Below, piece after piece: positions 10,240-20,647 of a stretch of 64,000 nt of DNA. Origin of the DNA: Hippophae tibetana. Taxonomy: Eukaryota; Streptophyta; Magnoliopsida; Rosales; Elaeagnaceae. Location of the stretch: assembly GCA_037013495.1 (NCBI GenBank), contig CM072806.1, positions 31,560,001 to 31,624,000 on the forward strand, given 5' to 3'. Made by a program: the position numbers and the translations under genes. How positions within the stretch are numbered: the first letter of the stretch is position 1; each line of letters opens with the position of its first letter. The notes beneath the pieces are model-generated. The model was given only the letters and a program-made list of their open reading frames with translations, did no database searches and was not told the origin of the DNA.

Positions 10240-10536
10240 TGATGAGTGCTCAAAAAGCACTAAAATAACCATGATTTTATGTACATTAATTGATTAAAAA
10301 TATATATATTTATATGTTTTATCATATATTTATATAAATTTGTCTTTTTCGGAATCACGGGTATTCTTATTGTTTTTCAGGTATTTTGGCTTAAAAACGC
10401 AATTTAAAGACTAAAAGAGGAATACTTGAAGCAATACATCACAAATATATTAATAAATAAGTGGGAAAAGGTCAACAAACATGGAAAAATTGGACAAAAT
10501 GGGTCGAAAAGGTCAAAAATGTCAAAAAGACGGAAT

Positions 10537-10745
10537 TCGCGCGCCGCAGCCCAACCGCGCGCGCCCCAGCGCCCCATGCCGCGCGCTGGCCTGCCCATCC
10601 GCGCGCCCCTCAGCGCGCGGGCACTGTTCACGCGCGCCGAGCTGCGCACAGCAGTAGCCCCCCGCGTGCGCGCGCAGCGCCCAGCAACCCCCCTCCGCGC
10701 GCCCAACGCGTTTTCGCCCCATTTTTTACGTGCAGCCGCCCCTGT
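10537..10745 (+). other. GC- and CpG-rich block in U3 of the element A LTR
   Basis: About 200 bp are dominated by GCGCGC, CGCGCG and CCCC runs in a window that is otherwise strongly AT-rich. The solo LTR at 52,282 has a much shorter version (about 52,575-52,680). It sits upstream of the TATA box, in U3. Overlapping open frames here (10404-10940, both strands) reflect base composition, not coding. Confidence 0.75.
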
Positions 10746-10778
10746 GACGTCATGCTAACGTCATTAATGACATCAGCA
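10745..10778 (+). promoter_or_regulatory. CRE/as-1-like palindrome in the LTR U3
   Basis: TGACGTCA (10745-10752) is followed by a decayed inverted repeat, TGCTAACGTCAT (10753-10764) and ATGACATCAGCA (10767-10778). In the solo LTR the same site is a perfect palindrome (52,674-52,700). TGACGTCA is the consensus of plant TGA-type bZIP activators. It lies about 75-110 bp upstream of the TATA box. Confidence 0.65.
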
Positions 10779-10853
10779 ATTCCAATACGCATTTTTACAT
10801 TTTTTAATATTTTTTTAACATTTTTTTACTCATTTTTTCTCTCCATCCTCACC

Positions 10854-10861
10854 TATAAATA
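10854..10861 (+). promoter_or_regulatory. TATA box of element A LTR
   Basis: TATAAATA follows a CTCACC context and is followed by a C-rich then TC-rich stretch typical of a transcription start and leader. The solo LTR has the same box at 52,800-52,807. Confidence 0.75.
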
Positions 10862-11068
10862 CCCCCCTTCCCTTCACTTCAAAGCACACCTTCAAAACAC
10901 ACTTCTCTCTTCTTTCTTTCTCTCATTTCTTAGTTTTTGAGTTTTTCTTAGTTTCTAAGCTTTTCTTAGTTTTTCTCTTAGTTTTTAGTTCAATTCTCTT
11001 AGTTTTAGTGTTCTTCTCTTTTTGAGAGGAACTTGTAATGTTTTTGTAATAATTTAGATTTTTGATTC

Positions 11069-11074
11069 AATAAA
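11069..11074 (+). terminator. Poly(A) signal AATAAA in element A LTR
   Basis: AATAAA lies 208 bp after the TATA box, within the expected R region, and is also present in the solo LTR (about 53,014). It would serve as the 3' processing signal of the element transcript. Confidence 0.5.
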
Positions 11075-12157
11075 TAGGAGTGCAAATTCCGCTTGGAGGT
11101 TTTCCAACTACGGGAATAGCGTCGAAGTTCTGTAAGGATTTTATTTTCTTTACAGTTATTTTTATGCTTTATTCTTACATGTTATATTTAATTTGTCTGT
11201 GGTTAAATTTAACTATGCTGGCTGTTTAGTAAACATGATGTAATAACGACGTTGTTATGCTTGCGAAATATTAAATAGGTAAAAATCTTTAAAATGAATT
11301 GATTTTGTTTTTATTCAAGATTTTATATTAAGAATGTTAGAGAGAAATATATTATTTTTCATTACAAACTTAAACCTGAAAATTAGATTTTAAGGTTTAG
11401 TTATCCGGTCTAATTTAGAGTAGTGCTCTTTTATTTGTTGGTACAATCGCCCGGTAGTTAGAGTGAAACTCTATTTCAAAAGTTTTTATAAGAATTATTA
11501 TGTGAAAATGTATTGACAACATGTTTTCAATAGTGGTTTTAAAACTTGAAAGTTAGTACTCGGATAATTAAATTCTTAAGTTTAATTTGGACACCTTGAA
11601 TAAAGTTTAAACTGTCTAACCCCACCAAAGGTGGCATTTAAATGGTTCATTTTCAATCTTTTAAAAAAAGGAATTAATTTAATTAAGCATATTAGTTATC
11701 AACCCCACCCATAGGTGTTAATTGATTTGTTTAGTTAACAAAGAATATCTAACCCCACCAAAGGTGGTATTTATATAAAAAAAAAGAGAATCAATAAAAT
11801 ATCAATTTATATCTTTAATAACCTAGATAATATGAGCAAGCATAATTAATTTAGTTATTATATCCATAAATTCTCCGCTAATATAAATGATAAAAATTTG
11901 CATGAATATTTATTGAATCTGTATATATGTTTATTTTTAGATAATTATTTATTGAATTTGTATCTATGTTTATTTTTATGTTATTAGATTATATTTAATT
12001 AATCTGTATATATGTTTATTTTATGTTATTAGATTAGGAACACAAAAACCAAACTATCGTGACAGGATGTTTAGGATTTAATTTCGTTTTTAAAAGTTTG
12101 AATAATAAGTTAAAAACCACATACATTCCTTCCTTAGATCGACCTTGGGAGTATACT

Positions 12158-12316
12158 TATCATTTTCTTCGAAATGATTCGTGCACTTGCGAGAGTTTTA
12201 TAAATATTAAAACCAAAGTATTGGCAAGAATCGAAGATTTTATCATTTTCTTCGAAATGATTCGTGCACTTGCGAGAGTTTTATAAATATTAAAACCAAA
12301 GTATTGGCAAGAATCG
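12158..12316 (+). repeat. 83-bp tandem duplication present only in the 3' LTR of element A
   Basis: Bases 12158-12240 are repeated at 12241-12316 and beyond, from TATCATTTTC through GGCAAGAATCGA. The 5' LTR and the solo LTR carry a single copy. Confidence 0.9.
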
Positions 12317-12504
12317 ACGATGTCGGTTTTCGCTCATCAATTCTCTAGCAAATCTTTTATGCGAGTTACTAGAGCTCATGCTAACCCATTTTCCTCCATG
12401 TATAATGTGTATAATTCTGTCATTGGTTTCTTTGGGAGGGGCTCTCTTCTATTACTAGTCGAATTTGTTGTTTTTGGAATCTTTTGCCAATCTTTGCGAT
12501 TTCT

Positions 12505-12774
12505 CTAATCCTCACTCTCAGTAACAAGGTCCTTCAGATATCCCCTTACCAATAAATCCTTTATCTCTTTTTTTAGGTTTATGCAATCATTTGTATCATA
12601 GCCCATATCTTTATAGAAAGCATACCACTTGGAAATGTTTCTAAGTGAGGATCTCATCTTGGATGGCCATCTGACATTGGGCTCATCCTCCATTCTTATC
12701 ACCACTTGGGTTATATTTATTTTCAAGGGGGACCCTTTAAGGGAAAGAGTGAACTCTCCCAAAGCTCCTCTCAA
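12505..12774 (-). pseudogene. gag fragment, Tat-like gypsy element
   Basis: An 89-codon open stretch on the minus strand contains the block WYAFYKDMGYDTNDC, then LKKEI and LVRGYLKDLV. This matches the C-terminal part of Gag in Tat/Ogre-like gypsy elements, where a Cys/His-Gly-His-x-Thr-x-x-Cys block precedes a leucine-rich helix. The usual first Cys and His residues are replaced by Tyr. A homologous, more damaged copy lies at about 51,560-51,760. Confidence 0.65.
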
Positions 12775-12834
12775 GGCTCAAAGAGAAATCCCAAGAAGTA
12801 AAGGGTCAGAAAGTTAAGCTTGACCTAAAAATCT

Positions 12835-12854
12835 GAACCCCACGATGGGCATCA
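12835..12854 (-). other. Decayed primer-binding site of element B
   Basis: On the + strand GAACCCCACGATGGGCATCA reads, in reverse, as TGATGCCC followed by ATCGTGGGG. This resembles the TGGCGCCC-type primer site common in Tat-like elements, with changes at CpG positions. It stands 4 bases from TGTTTAGG, the probable LTR edge (12858). Confidence 0.45.
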
Positions 12855-12857
12855 AAA

Positions 12858-13260
12858 TGTTTAGGATTGATCTGGCTTGTAGAGAAAAAGCTTAAAGAGA
12901 AGTTAGCCTGATTGGAAAAATGTGTAGATCTCATAGAAGGTCCATGTATCTATAGAAGTTGACCCAGATGATGTCAATTATGTAATGAGTAAACCTATTT
13001 TCATGCCAAAGGGGTAAAATTGGCATAAAGTATAATATGTCAAGGTTTTAGGTTAGTTTGTCATTGAGCCCGATATGTCCCACGAGTAGGACATCTGGGG
13101 TGCTTCACCTTCCATCTCGGGCTGGTGACTTCGCTTGGGCGATTCACGAGGGTTGGACATCAGGCCAATCCAGATGTCCAAACAAGAGCAAATCCCTTTT
13201 AAAATCCTACAACATAAGTAGTTATTGTGCGACAATCTACCTAAATGAGGCATAAAGTTC
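12858..13260 (-). repeat. Probable 5' LTR of element B (outer edge not determined)
   Basis: This stretch adjoins the primer-like site and begins TGTTTAGG on the + strand. It resembles the putative LTR at 54,469 onward in layout. It includes a more GC-rich part at about 13,070-13,190. I could not find a matching terminal CA or a target duplication, so the right edge is a guess. Confidence 0.35.
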
Positions 13261-14639
13261 TCTAGATTTAATACCTTTGAAATATAAAATTCAAAATTGA
13301 TTTTGCCAAGTTTTCAAAATGGGAAACATTTTCCATATTAGTTATTAAGAATTAAAATTGTAGAAATTAAAATATAAAGAAAAATTGAAAATACATTATA
13401 TTAGAATAATTATAAAGCCTATACGAGAATTAAGGATTAGGAGAATAAAATACTATATAATTTTGGTTTGTGTTTTTAAAGGCATAAAACTTTGGAAACT
13501 CTTAGTTGAAAACCTAAAAATTTAAAGCATCACAAGATGACATGAGTTTAAGATAGTCTTATATACAATGGGTGTATGAATACGTAGTCAAATGGTTTTA
13601 TCTTGACCTTTCTTTTATATAAAAATAAAAAAAATTATAAGAAGTAAGATTAAATCAACAATTAATATTAACCAAGGATGTATAAAATGTTGTATTTAAG
13701 ATTTTCTCCATAAAAATGTGGGTTTTGTATTTTACAAATGATTTAGCTAATAATTGAGGAACAATAGCTCAAAATCTCACACATTTCTACCAAATTATTA
13801 GCCAAAGATGAAATTTCCTTTTCTCCCTCATTCTACTGATACAATACCTCTTTTTCTCCTTTGTTTTCTTTCATGAATATGTCAAATATGTTAAAGGAAA
13901 CAATTCGGCAGCTATTTTGGCGTCATTATGAAAGAGAAAGTTATGATAGGAAGAAGATAGAGTACTAAACTATTATCTGTGTTTGTGAGTGGGAAAAGGC
14001 AACTCTATTTAGGGATGCCAAAATTCTCGATGCATTCGAATAATTGCAGATAAAAACTGAATGGATTTGATTTTGCATGATGAATTTTAGTTCTATTTTT
14101 GAGTTAGATTAATCTTTTATTTAAAAATTTGGGTTTGGTTTCGAGAGTGGAGTAGCTTAACCTCAATACACGAAATTACAAATTTATATTTTATTGAATA
14201 TTATATTTTTACATATATGTAGAGATAAAAACAGTTATAATGTAATATTTATAAAGAAAAATAAATTAAATATATTAAATATACATAACATATTATTTTT
14301 AATTTGAAAAGATTTTTTTGGTTAAAATTTCATGTTTTTGAACAACTTTAAATTAAAAAAACTATTAAAATTTAGTCTTTTTGGAACTCTGAATGTGCAA
14401 GTGTTACTCGATGATAATTTCATATATTTATATCCACAAATTTCTATTTCAAGTATAATATAATTTTTTAATTTTGATTCAATTTCAATTATAATATAAT
14501 TTTTCAATTTTGATTTCGGGTAAAACATCATCCAAGCCCATTTCACCCAATTAACATTCTTACTTCCATCAAATGAAATACAAGGGTAGAAAAGTAAATT
14601 AATGTTATTAAAATGAAAATATTTCCAAAAAAAAAGGGT
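13261..14639. other. AT-rich stretch with no recognised gene
   Basis: About 1.4 kb with frequent stops in all frames and no motif I recognise. Short open frames (for example 14322-14657 minus) have biased, low-complexity composition and no family resemblance. Confidence 0.6.
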
Positions 14640-14911
14640 CAATATCAAAGGTGCCAAAAAGAGTCAAAAGATTACCAAAATAATAATAGATACCTTAAAA
14701 AGAATACCAAAATAAGAATATGGGTATCTCAAAAGTATCGATCCTAATTTAACATTAATACACTTGAAATACCCTTATTCTTATTTGAGTACCCTTTTTT
14801 ACCCTCATTCTCACTTTGTATATTTGGATTACCTCTATTTAGGTTACTAGTACTTAAGAGGTACCATTATTGTTGAAATTAACCAATAGGAGTACTAGTA
14901 ACTTAAATAAG
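14640..14911. repeat. Left part of a split repeat, possibly MITE-like
   Basis: Blocks such as GATACC, GGTATCT and GGTACC recur, and part is self-complementary: about 14,690-14,740 against 14,768-14,805. Similar text (AAAGAGTACC, TTAAAGGTACCAATTCC) resumes at 20,653-20,735, on the far side of the chromovirus. So the chromovirus probably inserted into this repeat. Confidence 0.45.
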
Positions 14912-15604
14912 GGATGTAGACCCTCTAGGCAAACAACCCTTAGAACCCATGAAGTTAAAAGAATATGAACAATCGATTTTCTACTAATGTGTTGAAGATT
15001 ATCATATTAGAATCCTAAGTAAACAAAGTCCTTAAAACCCTAACCATAATACACCACAAAGGTTGATCACTCTCGTTGATAAGTCGAATACAAGCATTCA
15101 ATCAAGAAAACAAGAGGTCAAAGCAAAAAGCTTTTTGAAATAAACTTGATAAATGATCAAAAAATTCCCCAAAAATTACATGGTTGCCTCTTTTTATAAG
15201 CAACAAACCCTAAAAAAAATGGGCCTATTTAGTTGTGGATTTGGTCTAATCAATCCTTAAAAAATAAAAGAGTAAAAATACTTATAATAAATAAAATATA
15301 AAAGGCCCATAATTAATTAAATGAAATTTTTTTCCTAAATTAATTCTTGCATCCAACTTGATCTTCCAAATCTATCCCTTACATAAAAAGATAATAGATC
15401 ATCCTTGGTGAAGCTTTGGAATCCTTGAATTTTGTTTTAGATTCTTTTAGCAAAACCTCTTTATATTGCACTTTCATAATCAAGCCTTGCAAAGCTTCTT
15501 TCATCCTCTTTCTCCTTAACGTAGACATTGGACCACCAATTCCTTGCAAAGGATCTTGAGAATATTTAGGAATATTAACTTGGTCAGCACCTTGATCTCC
15601 ATTA
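14912..15604 (-). repeat. 3' LTR of element CH
   Basis: It aligns with 19968-20647 across its length, with many substitutions (shared blocks include GGTTGATCACTCT, TTAGTTGTGGATT and TCTTGAGAATATTT). A purine-rich tract on the minus strand (about 15,605-15,620, GAAGAAGATAGGAA) abuts its inner edge and is the likely PPT. Confidence 0.82.
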
Positions 15605-16250
15605 TTCCTATCTTCTTCGAAAAGATTATCCTCGAATCACCTACATCAAACAAAGATAAATTAACAACATTAAAAGTTGCACAAACATTACCATAGTCAC
15701 TTGAAAAATCTAGCGGCAATTATCATTGATCCTTCCAAGACTTGAAATGGTCCATTTACTCGAGGCTACACTTTTGATTTCAGTTGTATGGGAAGCCTCT
15801 CCTTATGCATATGCACCCAAACCCAATCTCCAAGTTGGAAAACAACCTTCAAACGCCCCTTATTGGCTTACTTAGCATATTTCTCATTCTTCCTTTCAAA
15901 GTTGGCCCGAACTCTAGCATGTAAATCCTTCACAAAATCTAACTTTTTCTTACCATCAAGATTAGCATGCTCATTAGTAGGCAAAGGTAAAATATCCATA
16001 GGTGTTAAAGGATTAAAGCCATAAACAATTTCAAAAGGAAAAAACGAAGGATTAGAATGAACTATCCTATTATATTCGAACTCAATATGTGGAAAACACT
16101 TCTCCTACTACCTTAAATTCTTTTGAATGATAGCACACAATAAAGTAGCGAGTTTCCTACTAACTAATTCAATTTGACCATCCATTTGAGGATGTGAAAT
16201 AGTAGAAAATAACAGTTTAGTTAGCTTATCTTTTAAATTTTTTAAAGTTC
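15605..16250 (-). pseudogene. Element CH integrase, C-terminal half
   Basis: The minus-strand translation gives HPQMDGQIELVS (the block holding the catalytic Glu), then PHIEFEYNRIVHS, IVYGFNPLTP, GDWVWVHM and VNGPFQVLE. It ends with a DYGNV...LSLFDVGDSR-type tail. This is the C-terminal part of a chromovirus-like integrase. Stops and frame changes are frequent. It joins directly to RT/RNase H sequence near 16,200, so the zinc finger and the two catalytic Asp motifs are deleted. Confidence 0.78.
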
Positions 16251-16975
16251 AATCATGCACATCATCCCACTTAAAAGCAACATTCTTTTTAACAAGTTCA
16301 TTCAAAGGTGCAACAATAGAACTAAAACTTTAACAAACCTTCGATAAAAAATCTCCAAACCATGAAAACTTCTTACCTTATTTACACTCTTAGGTTTAGG
16401 CCAAACCCGTATCACCTTACCTTTTCTTCATCAACACTAATATCCTACAAAATCCAAGAAACATGACATTTTCCATGCAAAATGTATACTTCTGAAGATT
16501 AGCATATAATTTTTTCTCTCTCAACACACTAAAAATAGCATGCAAGTGTTCCACATGTTTATCCAAATTATTCCTATAAACTAAAATATCATCAAAGTAA
16601 ACTACCACAAATTTTCTCATGAAAGCACGGAAGACATAGTTCATTAACCTTATGAATGTACTAGGTGAATTAGTTAAACCAAAAGGCATTACTAACCACT
16701 CATACAATCCATATTTAGTCTTAAATATAGTTTTCCATTAAATTTTAGAAAATAAATTAGAACTATGCAATTCATCAAGAATATCATCTAATATAGGGAT
16801 AAGATGTCTATACTTTACCATTATCCTATTAATAGCTAGGCAATCCATACACATGTGCCATGTTCCATATTTCTTTGGGACTAAGATGATAGGAACCGAA
16901 CATAGGTTGAGACTCTCCCTTACAAATCCCTTTTGTAGCAACTCATCCACTTGCCTTTGTATCTCTTTCATTTCC
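16250..16975 (-). pseudogene. Element CH reverse transcriptase fragments
   Basis: The minus strand has VDELLQKGFVRESL, VPIILVPKK and an IPILDDILDEL block (16738-16971), then [19 protein letters not shown] and the catalytic YFDD (about 16,583-16,610). The Asp-Leu-x-Ser-Gly-Tyr region between them is deleted in frame around 16,730. A connection-domain remnant follows at 16,250-16,400. The [12 protein letters not shown] wording is typical of chromovirus-like plant gypsy elements. Confidence 0.85.
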
Positions 16976-17289
16976 TAGGGAAATATGAGTTAAGATAGTT
17001 AGTAAAAAGATAAATATCCTTGTACATAAGTACAAAGATTTGTTGCATTTCCATCATTACACTCTTAATCTCATGGTTTTCAGAAATTACACTCATTCTT
17101 TTATTTTCTTCTCATGTTTTCTCATTTTTCTCTCCATTTTTTCTCTTGACATCACTTACTCTCTTTTTTATTTTTCTCTGACTTACACTTTTGTTTCTCC
17201 CTCATCTTACACTCTCTTGCTTTCCTAATCTAATCCTTATAAGCTTACAAAGGTTTGAGAGGGGCTAATATAACTTTTTGGTCGTTCGT

Positions 17290-17640
17290 TACAAAAGAAA
17301 AATGATTTCTGTACCCATCATGTGATCATCTTTTATCAAACTTCCACAGTCGACCAAGCAATATATGACCAGTATACATCGGTGCCATATCACAATGAAC
17401 CTCATCCTCATACTTTCCAATCAAAAAAGTAAACCAAACTTTTTTGTTGACCTTTACTTCTCCACAGTCATTCAACTATTGTAGCTTGTATGGTTTGGAA
17501 TGCTTTTACCACTTCAAATTCAAATTTCCTACCAACAAGGTACTGGCAACATTAATACACCTCTCACTATATATAATCAACATACATACCTTATCCTTCA
17601 CGTGGCAACTTATGGGAAAAATATTCTCACGTTGCTCCTC
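17290..17640 (-). pseudogene. Element CH protease region
   Basis: The minus-strand frames show, with shifts, the order expected downstream of Gag in these elements: a catalytic-loop remnant, a stretch around LNDCGEVKVNK and the HILLGR block preceding RT. The catalytic Asp-x-Gly itself is not intact. Confidence 0.55.
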
Positions 17641-17649
17641 ACCTTCTTC

Positions 17650-18790
17650 ATCCTTAGGCTATATACTCATGGCTCTCCTCGTGACAAGTAAATCTCTATG
17701 CATAGGTTCTTCCACTTTAACATCAGAGTAATCTTCCAATGGTGGCATCTCATCATCACTTGACCTACTACTTTTGATTTCTCTATTTACTCGTATAACT
17801 ATAACCTTTTTGCTTTGGCATTCAGAAGCAATATGTCTGAATCCTTGGCACCTAAAACACTTAATATCATGTGACTTCAAGAGATTTTTTGTTTTAGGTT
17901 TACCTTTAGAAACAACAACTGAATTCTTTAACTTTTCTTCATCTTTTGCTTTGAAGGTAGCTTTGTTGTTCTTCCAATTTTATCTCCATGGAGAGTTAGA
18001 AGACAAAACAGATCTGAACTACTTGGACTTAATTTTCTTCTCCATTTTAATGGCCTTGTGTAGTAGTTCCTCCATCTCTACATAATGTTGCAACTCAACC
18101 ACATCAATAATCTCCATGTTCAATTTGGCCATGAATCTAGCTATTATTGCTTCTCTATCTTCCTTTATGTTTGCACTAATCATGGCGATTTCCATCTCCT
18201 TATAATAAACCTCTACACTAATGGAACCTTGAACTAGCACTTGCAACTTTCTATATAAATTCCTGTAGTAATGGCTAGGTATAAATCTCTTACGCATCAC
18301 CAACTTCGTCTCTTCCCCTGACCGAATAAGTCTCTTGCCATTCCTTCACCTATTGATCACCAGTTGATCCCACCATATACTTGAATAATCTATAAACTCC
18401 ATGGCTGCTAGCTTTACTTTCTTCTCCTTGGAGTAATTATGATAATCAAATATGTGTTCAACCTTTCTTTCTAACTCCAAGTATATCTCAAGATCATTCT
18501 TTCCTTAAAAAGTCAGAATTGTCATCTTTATAATTCCTATATTGCTATCTCCTTTGGAGTCAACCTTCTTGTCTTGTTTTATAACTTGCTTTATCCTCCA
18601 CTTTGGAATCAGTTTCTTCTTCTTCATCAAACTCATGTCTCTTATATGATTTAGAACCGAAAGAGGATTCTAATTCATTCAGCCTCACATTTAGCAACTT
18701 AAATTGGTTATTAGCAGCCTTGATAAAAATTTCATGTCGAACTCTTGTAGTTATCCTCCTTCCTTACTCATGTTTTCAACCTGTAAAGTA
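17650..18790 (-). pseudogene. Element CH gag
   Basis: The minus strand carries blocks from the capsid region (EKKVKLAAMEF, WWDQLV, MRKRFIPSHYYR, LQHYVEMEELLHKAIKMEK; open at 18019-18303). The zinc knuckle C-x2-C-x4-H-x4-C follows (CFRCQGFRHIASEC, about 17,815-17,860). Gag packages element RNA; this copy has several stops. Confidence 0.82.
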
Positions 18791-19951
18791 AAATGAAATA
18801 AAAGGTATTATTCCTCACACATTCCCTCACGTGTTTTCTCTCAAATCAGATTGTTATCAATCACGTTTCACACTATTTTGGCTTTTTCTCGATGGTGGTT
18901 TATCTTGTATTTTACCACTTAAAGCCCAAGCTAGCCCCCTTTTATGTTCTCAACACAATCAAAGAATTCAACTAATCTCAAGAAGCAATCGGTTTGTTAG
19001 TGATAATCTCAAAAATTAGAATTAAAAAAAAACTTAATTAAGGCAAATGGTGACAAAAAGAAAGTCCAAAGATAACTCTAAAGAACCAAGGAAAGTAAGA
19101 AAACTCTAAAAGGAAGCAAAAGACATGTGAAAGAAATCACAAGAATTGAAGCTAATTGATAAAGAAGGCAAAAGACTCAAAACAACCCTGTTATGCTTGA
19201 AACAATCACGAGAATAAAAAAATGGAAACTAGAATTAAATATACATAAACTAAAACAAAATAAAGGAAAACTAATTTCAACAATAATAAGAAACTCAAGA
19301 AAAAAAACAAGAATTGGAAGCTTACTTCAACAAGAATAGGAAACTTAAACAATCTGCCACTTTGTTCTCATTTTTTTTTAAATTTGACTGTTGCTATTAA
19401 TAGCAAAATACACAAAACAAATTCATAAACTGAATGAACAAAAACCAAAAATAAAGCAAAAAATGTGTTAAACTTTAAACCCTCGGTAAGTGGTGTAAAC
19501 AATGAAATTTGAGGTCAAAAATATGGAGAATGAGGCACAACATGATTCAAGATTATAGAAATCGAGCAAGGCTTCGATTTAATATGCTATAATAGTCATT
19601 TTGTTAATAGAGTCAAATGTTATGACTTTTTAAAGTTGCAACTCAAATTTATCAATTTTTCTGTAACTACGAATAACAGCAATCTCTCTTTTCATTTTTT
19701 TAAGAGCAAAGATGGATTGAACACAGAAAATAAAGAACAAGAAAAAAATTAAAAAATTCAAAGAATTCAAAGAGAACAACGAAATGAAATCCAAAGACAA
19801 GAACAATGAAATGAAATCCAAAGACAAGAACAACGAAAATGAAATTAAAAGAAATGTAGAACTATGAAGGATGGATTTTTTATTTTATTTTTTTGAAGTA
19901 AGAACTCAAACAAAAATAGATGTAGATAGATAACTTGTTTCCACTGACAAA
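18791..19951 (-). other. 5' untranslated and N-terminal gag region of element CH
   Basis: AT-rich leader sequence between gag and the primer site. It holds short repeats (AATGAAATCCAAAGACAAGAACAA in tandem at about 19,783-19,840) but no supported gene. Confidence 0.5.
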
Positions 19952-19964
19952 AGCTCTGATACCA
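19952..19964 (-). other. Primer-binding site, initiator tRNA-Met type
   Basis: On the minus strand TGGTATCAGAGCT lies 3 bases inside the 5' LTR edge. It is the standard initiator-tRNA-Met primer site. Its placement by the LTR assigns it to element CH, not to the neighbouring caulimovirid, although caulimovirids use the same tRNA. Confidence 0.88.
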
Positions 19965-19967
19965 AAA

Positions 19968-20647
19968 TGATGCGGACCATCTAGGCGAACAACCATAGGA
20001 ACTCATGACCTCAAATGAATAGAAACAATCAATTTGCTAGGAACATATTGAAGATGATCAGATTAAAACACTAAAGAAACAAAGTTCTTAAAACCCTAAC
20101 CTTGAGACACCACAAAGGTTGATCACTCTATTTGATAAGTTTAATTCAAGCATTCAATCAAGAATACAAGAAGGCAAAGCAAAAATCTTTCTAAAACAAA
20201 CTTGATAAATGATCAAAAAATTCTCCAAAAATTACATGGATGCTCCTTTTTATAAGAAATAAATCCTAAAAGAAAAACCCTAAATGGAATGAGCCTATTT
20301 AGTTGTGGATTGAGTCTAATCAATCCTTAAAAAATAAAAGACTTGAAACATAAAGGCCCATAATTAATTAAAATGAAAATTGCTTCCTAACTTAATCTTT
20401 ACATCCAACTTGATCTTCCAAATCTATCCCTTGCATAAAAAGATAATAGACCATCCTTGGTGAAGCTTTGGAATCCTTGAATTTAGTTTTAAATTCATCC
20501 AGCACAGCCTCTTTGTATTGCACTTCAGGGATCAAGCCTTGCAAAGTTTATTCCATCCTCTTTGTCTTTACCCTAATCATTGAACCTCCAATTCATTGCA
20601 AAAGATCTTGAGAATATTTGGGAACATCAGCACCTCAATCTCTATTA
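19968..20647 (-). repeat. 5' LTR of element CH
   Basis: It matches 14912-15604 and lies next to the iMet primer site. On the + strand it begins TGATGCGGACC. Confidence 0.82.

Larger units (their letters stand above)
1..12339 (+). mobile_element. Element A: Athila-like Ty3/gypsy LTR retrotransposon, nearly complete (5' edge cut by window)
   Basis: The partial 5' LTR (1-726) and the 3' LTR (10240-12339) are nearly identical. They enclose, in order, a tRNA-Asp-type primer site, a leader, two gag genes, protease, reverse transcriptase, RNase H, integrase, a 1.9 kb 3' region and a polypurine tract. LTR ends are TGATGAG...CTCATCA. The DLGAS protease motif, the FMDD reverse transcriptase motif, the tRNA-Asp primer site and the lack of a chromodomain place it in the Athila branch of non-chromoviral gypsy elements. 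The coding region has four in-frame stops and one frameshift, so this copy cannot make its own proteins. The 5' target duplication is outside the window. The base after the 3' LTR is 12340, inside a Tat-like gag remnant. Confidence 0.93.
10240..12339 (+). repeat. 3' LTR of element A (2,100 bp)
   Basis: It starts TGATGAGTGCT and ends CGCTCATCA, so the outer 7 bases form the inverted termini. It contains a terminal hairpin (10246-10260), a GC-rich block (about 10537-10745), a bZIP-type palindrome, a TATA box (10854-10861), a poly(A) signal AATAAA (11069-11074) and an 83-bp tandem duplication (12158-12316). Identity to the 5' LTR is about 99% over the shared part. Confidence 0.93.
12340..13260 (-). 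mobile_element. Element B: 5' part of a Tat-like gypsy element, interrupted by element A
   Basis: Reading the minus strand there is an LTR-like stretch (right of 12858), a primer-site-like sequence (12835-12854) and a gag fragment (12505-12774). The sequence then stops where element A begins at 12339/12340. The rest of the element should lie left of the window. The same gag and primer-site layout recurs at 51,500-54,780. Confidence 0.6.

Noticed and set aside
10404-10940. Overlapping open frames of 66-159 codons in the GC-rich LTR block, both strands
   Set aside because: They arise because GC-rich sequence lacks stop codons. Translations are Ala/Arg/Pro runs without domains, and the block lies in an LTR U3.
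19952-19964. iMet primer site as the caulimovirid replication primer site
   Set aside because: It sits 3 bases from the LTR edge of the chromovirus and in the right orientation for it. The caulimovirid leader is on the other side of that LTR.
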